Shown: positions 5,751 to 13,379 of the stretch, in pieces
How positions within the stretch are numbered: position 1 is the first letter of the stretch
Layout of the letters: the number at the start of each line of letters is the position of its first letter
Origin: Myxococcota bacterium
Lineage (GTDB): Bacteria; Myxococcota_A; UBA9160; PR03
DNA: 13,379 nt
Reading direction: 5' to 3'
Assembly: GCA_030066475.1 (NCBI GenBank)
Contig: JASJBO010000108.1
Span: 1 to 13,379, forward strand
The notes under the pieces: model-generated
Databases searched by the model: none
Seen by the model: the letters and a program-made list of their open reading frames with translations, nothing else
What the model was told of the DNA's origin: nothing
Made by a program: the position numbers and the translations under genes

Positions 5751-6506
5751 ATGCGAATAGTCCTCTTGGGGGTCGCGGCAGCTCTCTTGTTGCTGGGCGC
5801 CGCGAGTCCGACGTGGGCGGGCTCGATCGAGTGTGATCCGGAGGTCTGCAACTGGTCGATCAGCGTCGATTTCGAGGAGGTCGCCGGGGGCACCTTCGAG
5901 ATCGACGAGGACGGCGACGTGACCCTGGAAGGGGACGCGACGGCCGAGGGCGACGGCTACACGGTCGGGATCGACAGCTTCTCGGGCAACGTGGATCCCG
6001 AGATCGTCTTCGGGCTCGGTGCGACCAACACGTCGAACAACCCCTTGACCTACTCGTTCTCGTTCAGCCTGCCGATCGGAGGCCTGGAGGTTCCCATCAC
6101 GACCTTCGCCGAGCTGGGAACGACGCTGACTCCGCCGAGCGGTGGCACCGGGAGCGCCACCGTCTTCCCGATCCTCGGGGTCGAGAAGATCGTCGACTCG
6201 CAGGACATCAGCTTCAATCCCTTCGAGAGCATCGACAAGGGCGTCGACATCGGCGACGCCTTCACGGCCACTGGCGGCACGGACGTCCGCGTCGAGACGG
6301 AGAGCGGCGTGATCCTGACGGGCGGCCCCTACGACCTGATGACCGTGGTCGTGGCGTTCGGGCTGACCGACGAGGATCCGGGTGATCCCGGCGCGGGGGT
6401 CGGCTTCAGCGGCAAGGTGATCCAGGAGCTTCCCGAGCCCGGCACGACCGTGCTGCTCGGCGCCGCGTTCCTGGGCTACCTGGCGACGGCCCGGCGCAGG
6501 AGCTGA
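5751..6506 (+). CDS. PEP-CTERM domain surface protein
   Basis: This 251-residue exported protein has an N-terminal signal peptide (MRIVLLGVAAALLLLGAA, cleavage likely after TWA, about residue 23). A long acidic, beta-rich middle section follows, rich in Gly, Thr and Ser. It ends with the tripartite PEP-CTERM sorting signal: P-E-P at 228-230, a hydrophobic segment (TTVLLGAAFLGYLA) and the basic tail RRRS. Proteins with this tail are known targets of exosortase/EpsH and usually become surface or biofilm-matrix components in exopolysaccharide-producing Gram-negative bacteria. No exosortase or polysaccharide gene is in the window. Cys28 and Cys33 may pair. The middle region matches no family I recognise. 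The second of two adjacent ATGs is chosen for spacing from GGAAGGAG. It is monocistronic, ending at a strong hairpin 33 bp after the stop. Confidence 0.88.
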   Translation: MRIVLLGVAAALLLLGAASPTWAGSIECDPEVCNWSISVDFEEVAGGTFEIDEDGDVTLEGDATAEGDGYTVGIDSFSGNVDPEIVFGLGATNTSNNPLTYSFSFSLPIGGLEVPITTFAELGTTLTPPSGGTGSATVFPILGVEKIVDSQDISFNPFESIDKGVDIGDAFTATGGTDVRVETESGVILTGGPYDLMTVVVAFGLTDEDPGDPGAGVGFSGKVIQELPEPGTTVLLGAAFLGYLATARRRS

Positions 6507-6538
6507 GCGGAGACCGCGAGACACAACCGACTCGAGCG

Positions 6539-6573
6539 AGAGGGCGCTCCGGCCTCGCGCCGGGGCGCCCTCT
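6539..6573. terminator. Strong hairpin terminator between convergent genes
   Basis: The arms GAGGGCGC-T-CCGGC (6540-6553) and GCCGG-G-GCGCCCTC (6559-6572) pair over 14 bp with one G-T wobble around a 5-nt loop, and A6539-T6573 extends the stem. On the plus strand it is followed by TTCC, so the U-tract is short. It sits between the end of the PEP-CTERM gene and the end of the convergent serine hydrolase gene, and may stop transcription from both sides. Confidence 0.75.
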
Positions 6574-6609
6574 TCCATTGCCAGGCTCGCGGTCCCGGCC
6601 GTGCGGGTC

Positions 6610-7839
6610 TCACCGGGCAGCCAGGTCGGCGCCGATCGCGCGCCAGAGCTCGAGCGCGATGCGGCCGTTCTCGAAGCCGTTCTTCTGGAAGTCGGCATCG
6701 ACCGAGTTCTTGACGATCACGAGGCGGTTGCGCGCGTCGACGTAGATGTTCTGCCCGTAGATCCCGAGAGCCATGAACTCACCGCGCGGGTCCGGCGGGA
6801 TCCACCACTGGTAGCCGTAGCCCATCCAGCTGTCCGTGCCCGGCTTCGGACCGGGCATCAGGTGGGGCGCGTCGGGCGTGATCGACGCGTGGACCCAGTC
6901 GGCGGGGACGATCTGGCGGTCGCCGCGCCGGCCGCCGTTCAGGAACAGCCAGCCGAAGCGCGCGAAGTCGCGGAGGCCCGCGTTGAGGCCGCCGTGCGCC
7001 CACTCCATCCCGGTGCCATCGAGCAGCCAGTAGGCGTCGCTCTCCATGCCGAGCGGCTTCCAGAGCTTCTCGCTGGTGTACTCCGCGAGATTCCGCCCGG
7101 TGGCGCGGACCAGGACCGTCCCGAGGACCTGCGTGTCGACGCTGACGTAGTGGTTCAGCGTGCCCGGCTCGTGCTCGCGCTCGAGCGTCCCGGCGAAGTC
7201 GAGCAGCGATCCGACCGTCATGGCCGGACCCATGCGGTTGATGTCCGAGAAGCGGTCGCCGTAGTCCTCGTTGAAGCGAACCCCCGACGACATCTGCAGC
7301 ACGTGCTTGATCGGCACGCCATCGTAGCCGGACCCGCGCAGCTCGGGCAGGTAGTCGGTCACGGGCTGCTGGATGTCGCGGACGTGGCCCTCGGCCACCG
7401 CGATCCCGAACAGCGCCGAGAGGAACGACTTGCTCACCGACCAGGCGATGTGCCGGCCCGAGTCGCCGTGACCGTGCGCGTAGCGTTCGTGCAGGATGGT
7501 GTCGTCCTGCAGGACGAGCAGGCCGGTCGTGACGAGCTCGGCGAGGAACGCCTCGGTGTCGTAGGTCTGTCCGCCATGGCGGAACGTCGCCGGCAGCTCG
7601 TAGCTGCCGCGCGCGAACCGGAGCACGTCGCCGCCCGCCTCGACCGTGCGGGCGCCGAAGATCTGGTCCATGTGCTGGAAGTTCCAGACGATCCGCTCCG
7701 GGTCGAACAGCAGGGCCGCCCCCCACAGCCGAGCGAGCTCCACCCGGTAGATCAGCAGCGGGGCCGCGAGAAGGACCGCGGCGCCCCCGAGCCAGAGGGG
7801 CCAGCGTCGCGGTCGGGCGGGGGACGTCGCCTCGGCCAT
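6610..7839 (-). CDS. Serine hydrolase, beta-lactamase / 6-aminohexanoate-dimer hydrolase type
   Basis: This 409-residue penicillin-recognising-fold hydrolase has a single N-terminal membrane segment (about 13-31, WPLWLGGAAVLLAAPLLIY) after a short basic leader, so the catalytic domain is probably periplasmic. The nucleophile motif is SVSK, with Ser134 and Lys137. HYVSVDTQVLG (Tyr231) corresponds to the second catalytic motif, and GYGYQWWIPP lies near the C-terminus. This pattern resembles class C beta-lactamase relatives of the NylB and EstB kind, which cleave small amides or esters rather than penicillins, but the substrate cannot be told here. The start is fixed by CCGGAGG 4 nt before the ATG at 7837-7839. 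It is convergent with the PEP-CTERM gene and divergent from the metal-efflux operon. Confidence 0.88.
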   Translation of the reverse strand: MAEATSPARPRRWPLWLGGAAVLLAAPLLIYRVELARLWGAALLFDPERIVWNFQHMDQIFGARTVEAGGDVLRFARGSYELPATFRHGGQTYDTEAFLAELVTTGLLVLQDDTILHERYAHGHGDSGRHIAWSVSKSFLSALFGIAVAEGHVRDIQQPVTDYLPELRGSGYDGVPIKHVLQMSSGVRFNEDYGDRFSDINRMGPAMTVGSLLDFAGTLEREHEPGTLNHYVSVDTQVLGTVLVRATGRNLAEYTSEKLWKPLGMESDAYWLLDGTGMEWAHGGLNAGLRDFARFGWLFLNGGRRGDRQIVPADWVHASITPDAPHLMPGPKPGTDSWMGYGYQWWIPPDPRGEFMALGIYGQNIYVDARNRLVIVKNSVDADFQKNGFENGRIALELWRAIGADLAAR

Positions 7840-8022
7840 GGAGCCTCCGGGGCGACGCTAGCGAAGGGCCGAGAAGCGACGCTTGCGCGCCCTTGCAGAG
7901 ATCGGCCCGCTCCGCTCTTCGACGAGAGATCCCCGCGGGTCCGCTCTTCGGGCCTGGTGGGCCAAGGGGGCGCGGTCGCGTTAGGGTGACGGCGCAGTCG
8001 GGCTGGCGAGGGGACGATCGCC
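7840..8022. other. Divergent region upstream of the efflux operon
   Basis: This 183-bp gap lies between the serine hydrolase (minus) and the efflux operon (plus). It holds the hydrolase ribosome binding site CCGGAGG (7844-7850), two copies of TCCGCTCTTCG (7911-7921 and 7940-7950) around the palindrome CCCGCGGG (7932-7939), and GAGGGG (8008-8013) 9 nt before the first efflux GTG. I found no confident promoter boxes and no typical MerR-type metal operator. Confidence 0.4.
7911..7950. repeat. Direct repeat TCCGCTCTTCG flanking a palindrome
   Basis: Two exact 11-bp copies, 29 bp apart start to start, bracket CCCGCGGG (7932-7939) in the control region of the metal-efflux operon. This could be a regulator binding region; it could also be chance in GC-rich DNA. 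Confidence 0.3.
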
Positions 8023-9276
8023 GTGAATCTAGGACGCAAGGTGGGAAGGCGTGGCGGCTGGCTCGCCGTCGTCGCCCTGCTGGGGGCCCAGGCCGCCGCC
8101 CTGCCGGCTGCGGGCGAGCGGGCCCTCGGGCTCGACGAGGCGATCCGGCTCGCGCGCGAGCGCAGCCCGACCCTCGCCGTGGCACGGGCCGACCAGGAGC
8201 GCGCCTTCGCCGCGACGCGAACGGCTCGCCAGTACGAGAATCCGAGCATCACGGGCCTCGGGGGGCACCTCGAGGGGCGCAGCTCCGACCAGCGGGACGG
8301 CTCCATGTACGGCATGACCCTCAGACAGCCCCTGGAGTCGCCCTTCGCGCGCGTCGCGGAGCGACGCGCCGCCGACAGCGCGCTGGCAGCCGCCCGGGCG
8401 GGCGCCGTGGCCGTCGACGCGGAGATCGTCGCGCGCGTGAAGCGGGCCTTCTCGCAGGCCCTGCGCGCCGACCAGCTCCTCGCGCTCTCGAGCGAGCAGC
8501 TCGAGCTGCTGAGCCGCGTGCGGAAGGCAATCGCCAAGAAGGTCGAGGTGGGCGAGGGGGCCGGCCTCGACCTCGCGCGCGCCGAGACCGAGGTGCTGAA
8601 GGCGCGGCGCGACGTGGCGGCCGCCAATACGGCGGTCTCGCAGGCCCAGCTCTCGCTGCGCAGCGCCATCGGCGACCTCGAGAGCGAGGAGATCCGCGTG
8701 GTCGGCGGCCTGCCACCCTTCGTGCTGCCGCCGCGCAGCGACCTGCTCGAGCGGCTCGCGGCGCAGAGCCCGCTGCTCGAGCAGGCGCGTCTCGACGTCG
8801 ACCGGGCCCGACACCAGGTCGATCTGGAGCGACAGCTCCGCCTCGACGGGGTGGGCCTGGAGGCCGAGTGGGAGCGCGAGCCCGACAACAACAAGTTCCT
8901 GGTGGGGCTGCGAATCCCGCTCCCGGTGTGGAACCGCCGCGCCGGCGAGATCGCGGAGGCGCGGGCGGGCCTCACCCGGGCGCGTGCGTCCCTGGCCCGG
9001 CGCGAGCTCGATCTGGCGCGAGAGCTCGAGGCGCTCTACCAGGCGTACGAGCTGGCCCGCGAGCAGCTGACCCTGATCGAGGACGGCATGCTCGACGAGG
9101 CGCGGCGCGCGGTGCGGGGTGCGGAGGTGGCCTATCGCTCGGGCGAGCGGGGCATCCTCGAGTACCTGGATGCGCAGCGGACGCTGCGGCAGATCCTGCT
9201 CGACCTGGTGGCCGCGCGGCGCGACATGGAGCGCGCGGGGATCGAGATCGAACGGCTGGCGGGGGTAGAACCGTGA
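8023..9276 (+). CDS. Outer membrane efflux protein, CzcC/CusC type
   Basis: This 417-residue member of the TolC-like outer membrane factors has a signal peptide of about 31 residues (basic MNLGRKVGRR, then a hydrophobic core). It carries the two helical outer-membrane-efflux repeats: the first begins LGLDEAIRLARERSPTLAVARA, and the second contains the Czc-type signature VGLRIPLPVWNRRAGEIAEA. Trimers form a beta-barrel and a periplasmic tunnel through which metal ions leave the cell. No N-terminal lipobox Cys is present, unlike CusC itself. The start is a GTG with GAGGGG 9 nt upstream; a second GTG at 8041 is possible. It is the first gene of the operon; its stop overlaps the adaptor start by 4 nt (GTGA), indicating translational coupling. 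Confidence 0.92.
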   Translation: MNLGRKVGRRGGWLAVVALLGAQAAALPAAGERALGLDEAIRLARERSPTLAVARADQERAFAATRTARQYENPSITGLGGHLEGRSSDQRDGSMYGMTLRQPLESPFARVAERRAADSALAAARAGAVAVDAEIVARVKRAFSQALRADQLLALSSEQLELLSRVRKAIAKKVEVGEGAGLDLARAETEVLKARRDVAAANTAVSQAQLSLRSAIGDLESEEIRVVGGLPPFVLPPRSDLLERLAAQSPLLEQARLDVDRARHQVDLERQLRLDGVGLEAEWEREPDNNKFLVGLRIPLPVWNRRAGEIAEARAGLTRARASLARRELDLARELEALYQAYELAREQLTLIEDGMLDEARRAVRGAEVAYRSGERGILEYLDAQRTLRQILLDLVAARRDMERAGIEIERLAGVEP

Positions 9277-10409
9277 ACTGGCTCGTGGCGCTGTCGATCG
9301 TGCTGCTCGGCGCCTGCTCGGCTCCGGAGCCCGAGCCCGAGCCCGCGCCCGCGGCGGCGACCCCCGACCCCTCCGTCGTCGAGCTGGAGAGCACGCTCGC
9401 GGAGCAGCTCGAGACGGCGCCCGTGCGGCGTACCGAGCTGCGGCGCACCATCCGCCTGCCGGCCAGCGTCGAGCTCGACCAGCAGCGGCTGAGCCACGTC
9501 GAGTCCCACGTGCGCGCTCGCGTCCTGGAGGTCTACGTGCTGCGGGGCGCGCAGGTCGAGGTCGGCACGCCGCTCGCCCGGCTGATGAGTCCGGAGTTCA
9601 CGCGCAGCCAGGTCGGCTTCCTCGTCGCCCTCGCCGACCGGCAGCTCCAGCAGCGCGCGGTGCAGCGGGCCGAGGAGCTGGTGGAGGCCGAGGTCATCTC
9701 GCGCGCCGAGCTCGAGCGGCGGCGCGCCGAGCGCTTCCGGGCCGCGACGGCCGTCAAGTCCCACCGCAGCCAGCTCGAGCTGTTGGGCATGGCGCCGCAA
9801 GACATCGACCGGGTCGAGGCCTCGAGGGCCATCCTCAACGAGGTCACCGTCTACTCGCGGACGGCCGGCACCGTGATCGAACGCATGGTGAGCCGCGAAC
9901 AGGTGGTCGAGCAGGGCGATCGCGCCTTCACGATCGCCGACCTGTCCCGGGTGCGGGTCGAGGGCGAGGCGCCGGCCCGCGAGGTGAGCTTCCTGAGCAC
10001 GGCCGACCATCTGCTCGTGGAGATCCCCTCGCTCGGGTTGAAGGGCGTCCGCGGCGAGCTGGTGCACGTCTCCGCCACCGCGGATGAGTCCACGCGTACC
10101 GTCACCGTCCGGACCGAGCTGGACAACCCGGACGGCACCCTCAAGCCCGAGATGCTGGCGGTGATGGTGGTCGTGGGCCCCGCCGAATCGCGCCTCGTGG
10201 TGCCGGCGGAGGCGGTCGTCCGCGAGGGCAACGAGGACTACGTGTTCGTCCAGGAGGGCGACGGTCGCTTCCGCTTCGCACCGGTCGCGGCGGAGGGCGA
10301 GGTGGACGGCGTCCGCGCGGTCTCGCGCGGCCTCCAGGAGGGCGACCGGGTCGTGGCGAAGGGAGCCTTCCGGCTCAACAGCGAGCGCCGGCGAAGGGCC
10401 GGCGGCTGA
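9273..10409 (+). CDS. Periplasmic adaptor (membrane fusion) lipoprotein of metal efflux
   Basis: This 378-residue adaptor of the CusB/CzcB family starts at a GTG inside the stop of the preceding gene. Its signal ends in LLGAC, a lipobox with Cys15, so it is probably anchored to the inner membrane by lipid. A Glu-Pro-rich spacer (17-30) follows. The lipoyl half-motif VLEVYVLRGAQVEVGTPLA is followed by SPEFTRSQVGFL (106-117), then a helical hairpin (about 118-185), the second lipoyl half (TAGTVIERMVSREQVVEQGD, 197-216), and beta-barrel and membrane-proximal domains to about 365. There is no Met-rich or His-rich N-terminal metal-binding stretch. It joins the pump to the outer membrane protein. 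It lies between the two partners, with 1 nt to the next start. Confidence 0.93.
   Translation: MNWLVALSIVLLGACSAPEPEPEPAPAAATPDPSVVELESTLAEQLETAPVRRTELRRTIRLPASVELDQQRLSHVESHVRARVLEVYVLRGAQVEVGTPLARLMSPEFTRSQVGFLVALADRQLQQRAVQRAEELVEAEVISRAELERRRAERFRAATAVKSHRSQLELLGMAPQDIDRVEASRAILNEVTVYSRTAGTVIERMVSREQVVEQGDRAFTIADLSRVRVEGEAPAREVSFLSTADHLLVEIPSLGLKGVRGELVHVSATADESTRTVTVRTELDNPDGTLKPEMLAVMVVVGPAESRLVVPAEAVVREGNEDYVFVQEGDGRFRFAPVAAEGEVDGVRAVSRGLQEGDRVVAKGAFRLNSERRRRAGG
10386..10404 (+). promoter_or_regulatory. Hairpin at the adaptor-pump gene junction
   Basis: CGCCGGC (10386-10392) and GCCGGCG (10398-10404) pair perfectly around a 5-nt loop. The hairpin ends 6 nt before the pump GTG (10411) and covers the region where a ribosome binding site should lie; only a poor AAGGG is present, mostly within the loop. 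Ribosomes finishing the adaptor would open it, a usual basis for translational coupling. The function is inferred. Confidence 0.4.
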
Positions 10410-10410
10410 C

Positions 10411-13379
10411 GTGATCGACGCTCTCGTCCGCTACGCCCTGCGCCACCGCATCGTGGTGGTGGTGCTCGCGGCGGCCCTGCTGGGGCTCGGCGCGGGCTCG
10501 CTCGGAGGCCTCCCGGTCGACGCCTTCCCGGACGTGACCAACGTGCAGGTGATGGTGGCGACGGAGGCCCCGGGCAACGCGCCCGAGGACGTCGAGCGGC
10601 TCGTCACGATCCCGATCGAGATCGCGATGACCGGCCTGCCGGGCCTGGTCGAGATCCGCTCGGTCAGCCGCAACGCGCTCTCCCAGGTCACGCTCGTCTT
10701 CGAGGACGAGGTCGACGTCTTCGCGGCGCGCGCGAAGGTGCTCGAGCGCCTGGTGTCGGTGGGGGACCGGATGCCCGCCGGGGTCACGCCGCGGCTCGGC
10801 CCGGTGACCACCGGCCTCTCGGAGGTCTACCAGTACACCCTCGAGCTGCCCGACGACGGGGAGCGGGCGCTCAGCGCCGACGAGCTGACGGAGCGACGCA
10901 CGCTCCAGGAATGGGTCGCCCGGCCGCTGCTGCGGGGCGTGCCCGGCGTGGCCGAGGTGGCCTCGATCGGCGGGCACGAGCGCCAGTACCAGATCCTGGT
11001 CGATCCCGAGAAGCTCTCGAACTACGACCTCACCGCGCGCGACGTCTACCTGGCGGTGGCGCTGAACAACACCAACAGCGGCGGCGGAGTGCTCCCCCAG
11101 TACGAGCAGCAGTTCATCGTGCGCGGGATCGGCCTGATCACCTCGCTCGAGGACATTCGCGAGATCGTGCTGCGCGAGGTGGACGGCGTCCCGATCTTCG
11201 TGCGCGACGTCGCCGAGGTCGTGATCGGACGAGCGCTCCGCTACGGCGCCGTGGTGAAGGACGGCTACACGGAGGCCGTCGGCGGCATGGTCCTGATGCA
11301 GGCGGGCGGAAACGCCCGGGCGGTCGTGAGCGCCGTGAAGGAACGCGTGGAGGAGATCAACCGCGAGGGGCGCATCCCGGGCGGGCTCCAGATCGTCCCC
11401 TTCTACGACCGCTCCCTGCTCGTCGACGCGGCCCTCGGCACGGTCGTCGGGGTCCTGGTGCAGGGCGTCCTGTTCGTGGTGCTGATGCTGATCGCCTTCC
11501 TCGGGGACTGGCGCAGCAGCCTGATCGTCGTCGCCACCCTGGTCCTCACGCCCCTGGTGACCTTCCTCCTCATGGGGGAGCTCGGGATCTCGGCGAACCT
11601 GATGTCTCTCGGCGGGATGGCGATCGCCATCGGCATGATGGTGGACGGCTCGGTGGTCGTGGTCGAGAACGCGCACCGTCACCTGGCGAAGAGACAGGAC
11701 CCGGAGACCACCACGCGGGCCGTGGTGCAGCGAGCCGCCGCCGAGGTGGGCACGCCGGTCTTCTTCGGCGTGGGCGTGATCTGCGTGGTGTTCGTGCCGC
11801 TGATGGCCCTCGAGGGCATGGAGGGGAAGCTCTTCGCCCCGCTCGCCTACGTGATCGCGATCGCGATGTTCGTCTCGCTGATCGTCTCGCTCACCCTGTC
11901 GCCGTCGCTGTGCAGCTACCTGTTGGGCGGCCAGGCGGGCGGGAGCTCGAAGATCGTCGGCTTTCTGATTCGCCCCTACCTGGCCGCGCTCAAGCTCGCG
12001 CTGCGCAACGGGCGCGCCACCCTGGTGCTCTCGGCGAGCCTGCTGGTGGCGAGCTGGGCCCTCGTCCCGCTGCTGGGCACGTCGTTCGTCCCCGAGATGC
12101 GCGAGGGCTCCCTGGTCCCCACCATCTTCCGCTCGCCCAACATCGCGCTCGCGGAGTCGGTCGAGCTGGAGCTGGAGGCGGTCGGGCGCGTCGCCGCGGC
12201 GCCGGGCGTGGCGGGCGTGGTCTCGAGCCTCGGTCGCGGAGGCGACCCGTCGGAGGTCCAGCCGGAGTGGCAGTCGACCCCGATCGCGACCCTGGTGACC
12301 CAGGAGGAGATGCCCGACGGCTGGACCCAGGACGACGTGGCCGATGCGGTGCGCGAGCGGCTCGCGGCCGTTCCCGGCGCGACGATCGTGATGGCCCAGC
12401 CCATCGCGGATCGCGTCAACGAGATGGTGGCCGGCGTCCGCGCCGACCTCGCCATCAAGGTGTTCGGCACCGACCTCGACGCGCTGCTGCAGACCGCCGA
12501 GGCGGTGGCCGCGGTGGTGCGCGCCGTGCCGGGCTCGCGCGACGTGCGCGTGGAGCAGGTGTCGGGCCAGCAGTACCTGACCATCGAGACCGACCGGCGC
12601 GCCATCGCCCGCTTCGGCATGAACGTCGAGGACGTGGCCGACGTGATCAAGACCGCGGTGGGCGGCCGCGACACCACCGAGATCTACGAGGGCGAGCGCC
12701 GCTTCCCGGCGGTGGTGCGCTTCCCGGAGCGGTTCCGCGACAGCCCGGCGGCGATCGGGCGCATCCTGCTGCGCTCGCACACCGGCGCCGTCGTCCCGCT
12801 CTCTGCGCTCGCCACCGTCGAGGTCCGCGAGGGCCCGGTGCAGATCAGCCGCGAGGGCGGCCGGCGCCGCGTCTACGTGGCGACCTACGTGGCGGACCGC
12901 GACCTGGGCGGCTTCGTGGCCGAGGTGCAGGCCGCGGTGGCCGAACGCGTCCCGCTGCCCGAGGGCTACTACTACGAGTGGGGCGGGCAGTTCGAGAACC
13001 TCGACCGCGCCCGCCAGCGCCTGTCGCTGATCATCCCGATCACGCTCGCGGCGGTCTTCTTCCTGCTCTTCCTGTTCTTCGACTCCGTGCGCGGCGCGAC
13101 GCTGATCATCCTGGTGATCCCCTTCGCCACGATCGGCGGCATCGTGGGCCTGCTGGTCTTTGGCGAGTACCTGTCGGTGCCCGCCTCGGTGGGCTTCATC
13201 ACGCTGGGCGGCATCGCGGTGCTCAACGGCGTGGTGCTGATCTCGTTCATCCGCGACCTCGAGGCGGCGGGGCGCAGGCGCACCTCGGCGATCGTGCGCG
13301 GCTGCCGCGACCGGCTGCGCCCCGTCCTGATGACCGCCACCACGACCCTGTTCGGGCTCGTCCCGTTCCTGTTCGCCAC
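10411..13379 (+). CDS. Heavy-metal efflux RND pump, CzcA/CusA family (3' end missing)
   Basis: The open frame continues without a stop from a GTG to the window end, giving 989 residues of an expected roughly 1,030-1,050. The N-terminus VIDALVRYALRHRIVVVV matches the family start with its first membrane helix. Family features seen: periplasmic AFPDVTNVQVMVATEAPG; the TM4 segment MVDGSVVVVENAHRHL with the proton-relay Asp412 and E419-N420; FVPEMREGS after TM7; RVNEMVAGVRADLAIKVFG in the porter loop (Glu671); GGQFENL (858-864); and GIAVLNGVV in the C-terminal membrane domain. It uses the proton gradient to export metal cations. Glu671 and the absence of a Glu next to N939 resemble divalent-metal CzcA, while TM4 lacks the Czc DFG, so the substrate is unsettled. 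The junction hairpin and 1-nt gap suggest it is translated after the adaptor. Confidence 0.95.
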   Translation, partial: MIDALVRYALRHRIVVVVLAAALLGLGAGSLGGLPVDAFPDVTNVQVMVATEAPGNAPEDVERLVTIPIEIAMTGLPGLVEIRSVSRNALSQVTLVFEDEVDVFAARAKVLERLVSVGDRMPAGVTPRLGPVTTGLSEVYQYTLELPDDGERALSADELTERRTLQEWVARPLLRGVPGVAEVASIGGHERQYQILVDPEKLSNYDLTARDVYLAVALNNTNSGGGVLPQYEQQFIVRGIGLITSLEDIREIVLREVDGVPIFVRDVAEVVIGRALRYGAVVKDGYTEAVGGMVLMQAGGNARAVVSAVKERVEEINREGRIPGGLQIVPFYDRSLLVDAALGTVVGVLVQGVLFVVLMLIAFLGDWRSSLIVVATLVLTPLVTFLLMGELGISANLMSLGGMAIAIGMMVDGSVVVVENAHRHLAKRQDPETTTRAVVQRAAAEVGTPVFFGVGVICVVFVPLMALEGMEGKLFAPLAYVIAIAMFVSLIVSLTLSPSLCSYLLGGQAGGSSKIVGFLIRPYLAALKLALRNGRATLVLSASLLVASWALVPLLGTSFVPEMREGSLVPTIFRSPNIALAESVELELEAVGRVAAAPGVAGVVSSLGRGGDPSEVQPEWQSTPIATLVTQEEMPDGWTQDDVADAVRERLAAVPGATIVMAQPIADRVNEMVAGVRADLAIKVFGTDLDALLQTAEAVAAVVRAVPGSRDVRVEQVSGQQYLTIETDRRAIARFGMNVEDVADVIKTAVGGRDTTEIYEGERRFPAVVRFPERFRDSPAAIGRILLRSHTGAVVPLSALATVEVREGPVQISREGGRRRVYVATYVADRDLGGFVAEVQAAVAERVPLPEGYYYEWGGQFENLDRARQRLSLIIPITLAAVFFLLFLFFDSVRGATLIILVIPFATIGGIVGLLVFGEYLSVPASVGFITLGGIAVLNGVVLISFIRDLEAAGRRRTSAIVRGCRDRLRPVLMTATTTLFGLVPFLFA

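Noticed and set aside
7893..9272. Upstream extension of the adaptor frame to 7893
   Set aside because: This part overlaps the outer membrane factor in another frame and is Arg/Gly/Pro-rich. The real adaptor starts at the GTG at 9273 with a lipoprotein signal.
10375..12780. Minus-strand open frame of 801 codons, rich in His, Asp and Arg
   Set aside because: It lies opposite the RND pump, whose plus-strand frame carries many family motifs. The His/Asp-rich composition is the mirror of hydrophobic codons.
1..13379. CRISPR array, insertion sequence, tRNA, rRNA, prophage or defence gene cluster
   Set aside because: I read both strands for regular repeats, transposase motifs, terminal repeats and RNA gene signatures and found none. 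The only selfish-type element is the decayed toxin-antitoxin pair.

Overview
The DNA is very GC-rich with strong G/C at third codon positions. The gene mix points to a Gram-negative bacterium of the deltaproteobacterial/myxobacterial kind: a PEP-CTERM surface protein, an outer-membrane metal efflux system, a lipoprotein, and a secreted Cys-rich protein with CGDG motifs. That placement is inference from gene style, since no rRNA or other phylogenetic marker is present. The window reads as ordinary chromosome: mostly single genes in alternating orientation, plus one clear operon at the right end that runs off the edge.

Layout, left to right. (1) 1-124, minus: N-terminus of a lipoprotein cut by the window edge, with a strong hairpin overlapping its ribosome binding site. 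(2) 255-1421, minus: cytochrome P450. (3) 1646-2017, plus: a decayed VapBC-type toxin-antitoxin locus, with an intact ribbon-helix-helix antitoxin followed by a PIN toxin remnant that keeps both ends, lacks the middle and has a late frameshift. A perfect inverted repeat abuts the antitoxin start. (4) 2054-2809, minus: sirtuin. (5) 2906-3832, minus: glutathione S-transferase family protein with an extra C-terminal domain. (6) 3961-5028, plus: secreted Cys-rich protein. (7) 5118-5465, minus: small Rieske [2Fe-2S] protein. (8) 5751-6506, plus: PEP-CTERM protein, followed by a strong hairpin terminator. (9) 6610-7839, minus: membrane-anchored serine hydrolase of the beta-lactamase/6-aminohexanoate-dimer hydrolase type. 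(10) 8023-13379, plus: a CzcCBA/CusCBA-type tripartite heavy-metal efflux operon, made of an outer membrane factor, a lipoprotein adaptor and an RND pump truncated by the window end.

Only the last three genes clearly work together. The pump takes metal cations from the periplasm or cytoplasm, the adaptor bridges, and the outer membrane factor forms the exit duct. Their coupled spacing (4-nt overlap, then a 1-nt gap with a hairpin over the pump start) suggests matched expression. The P450 and the Rieske protein are both redox proteins, but no dedicated reductase is beside either. No exosortase is in the window, so processing of the PEP-CTERM protein must depend on genes elsewhere.

I found no convincing undescribed system. 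The most notable signals are the internally deleted toxin next to an intact antitoxin, the operator-like repeat at the antitoxin promoter, hairpins over the start regions of two genes, and an RND pump with mixed substrate-class signatures.
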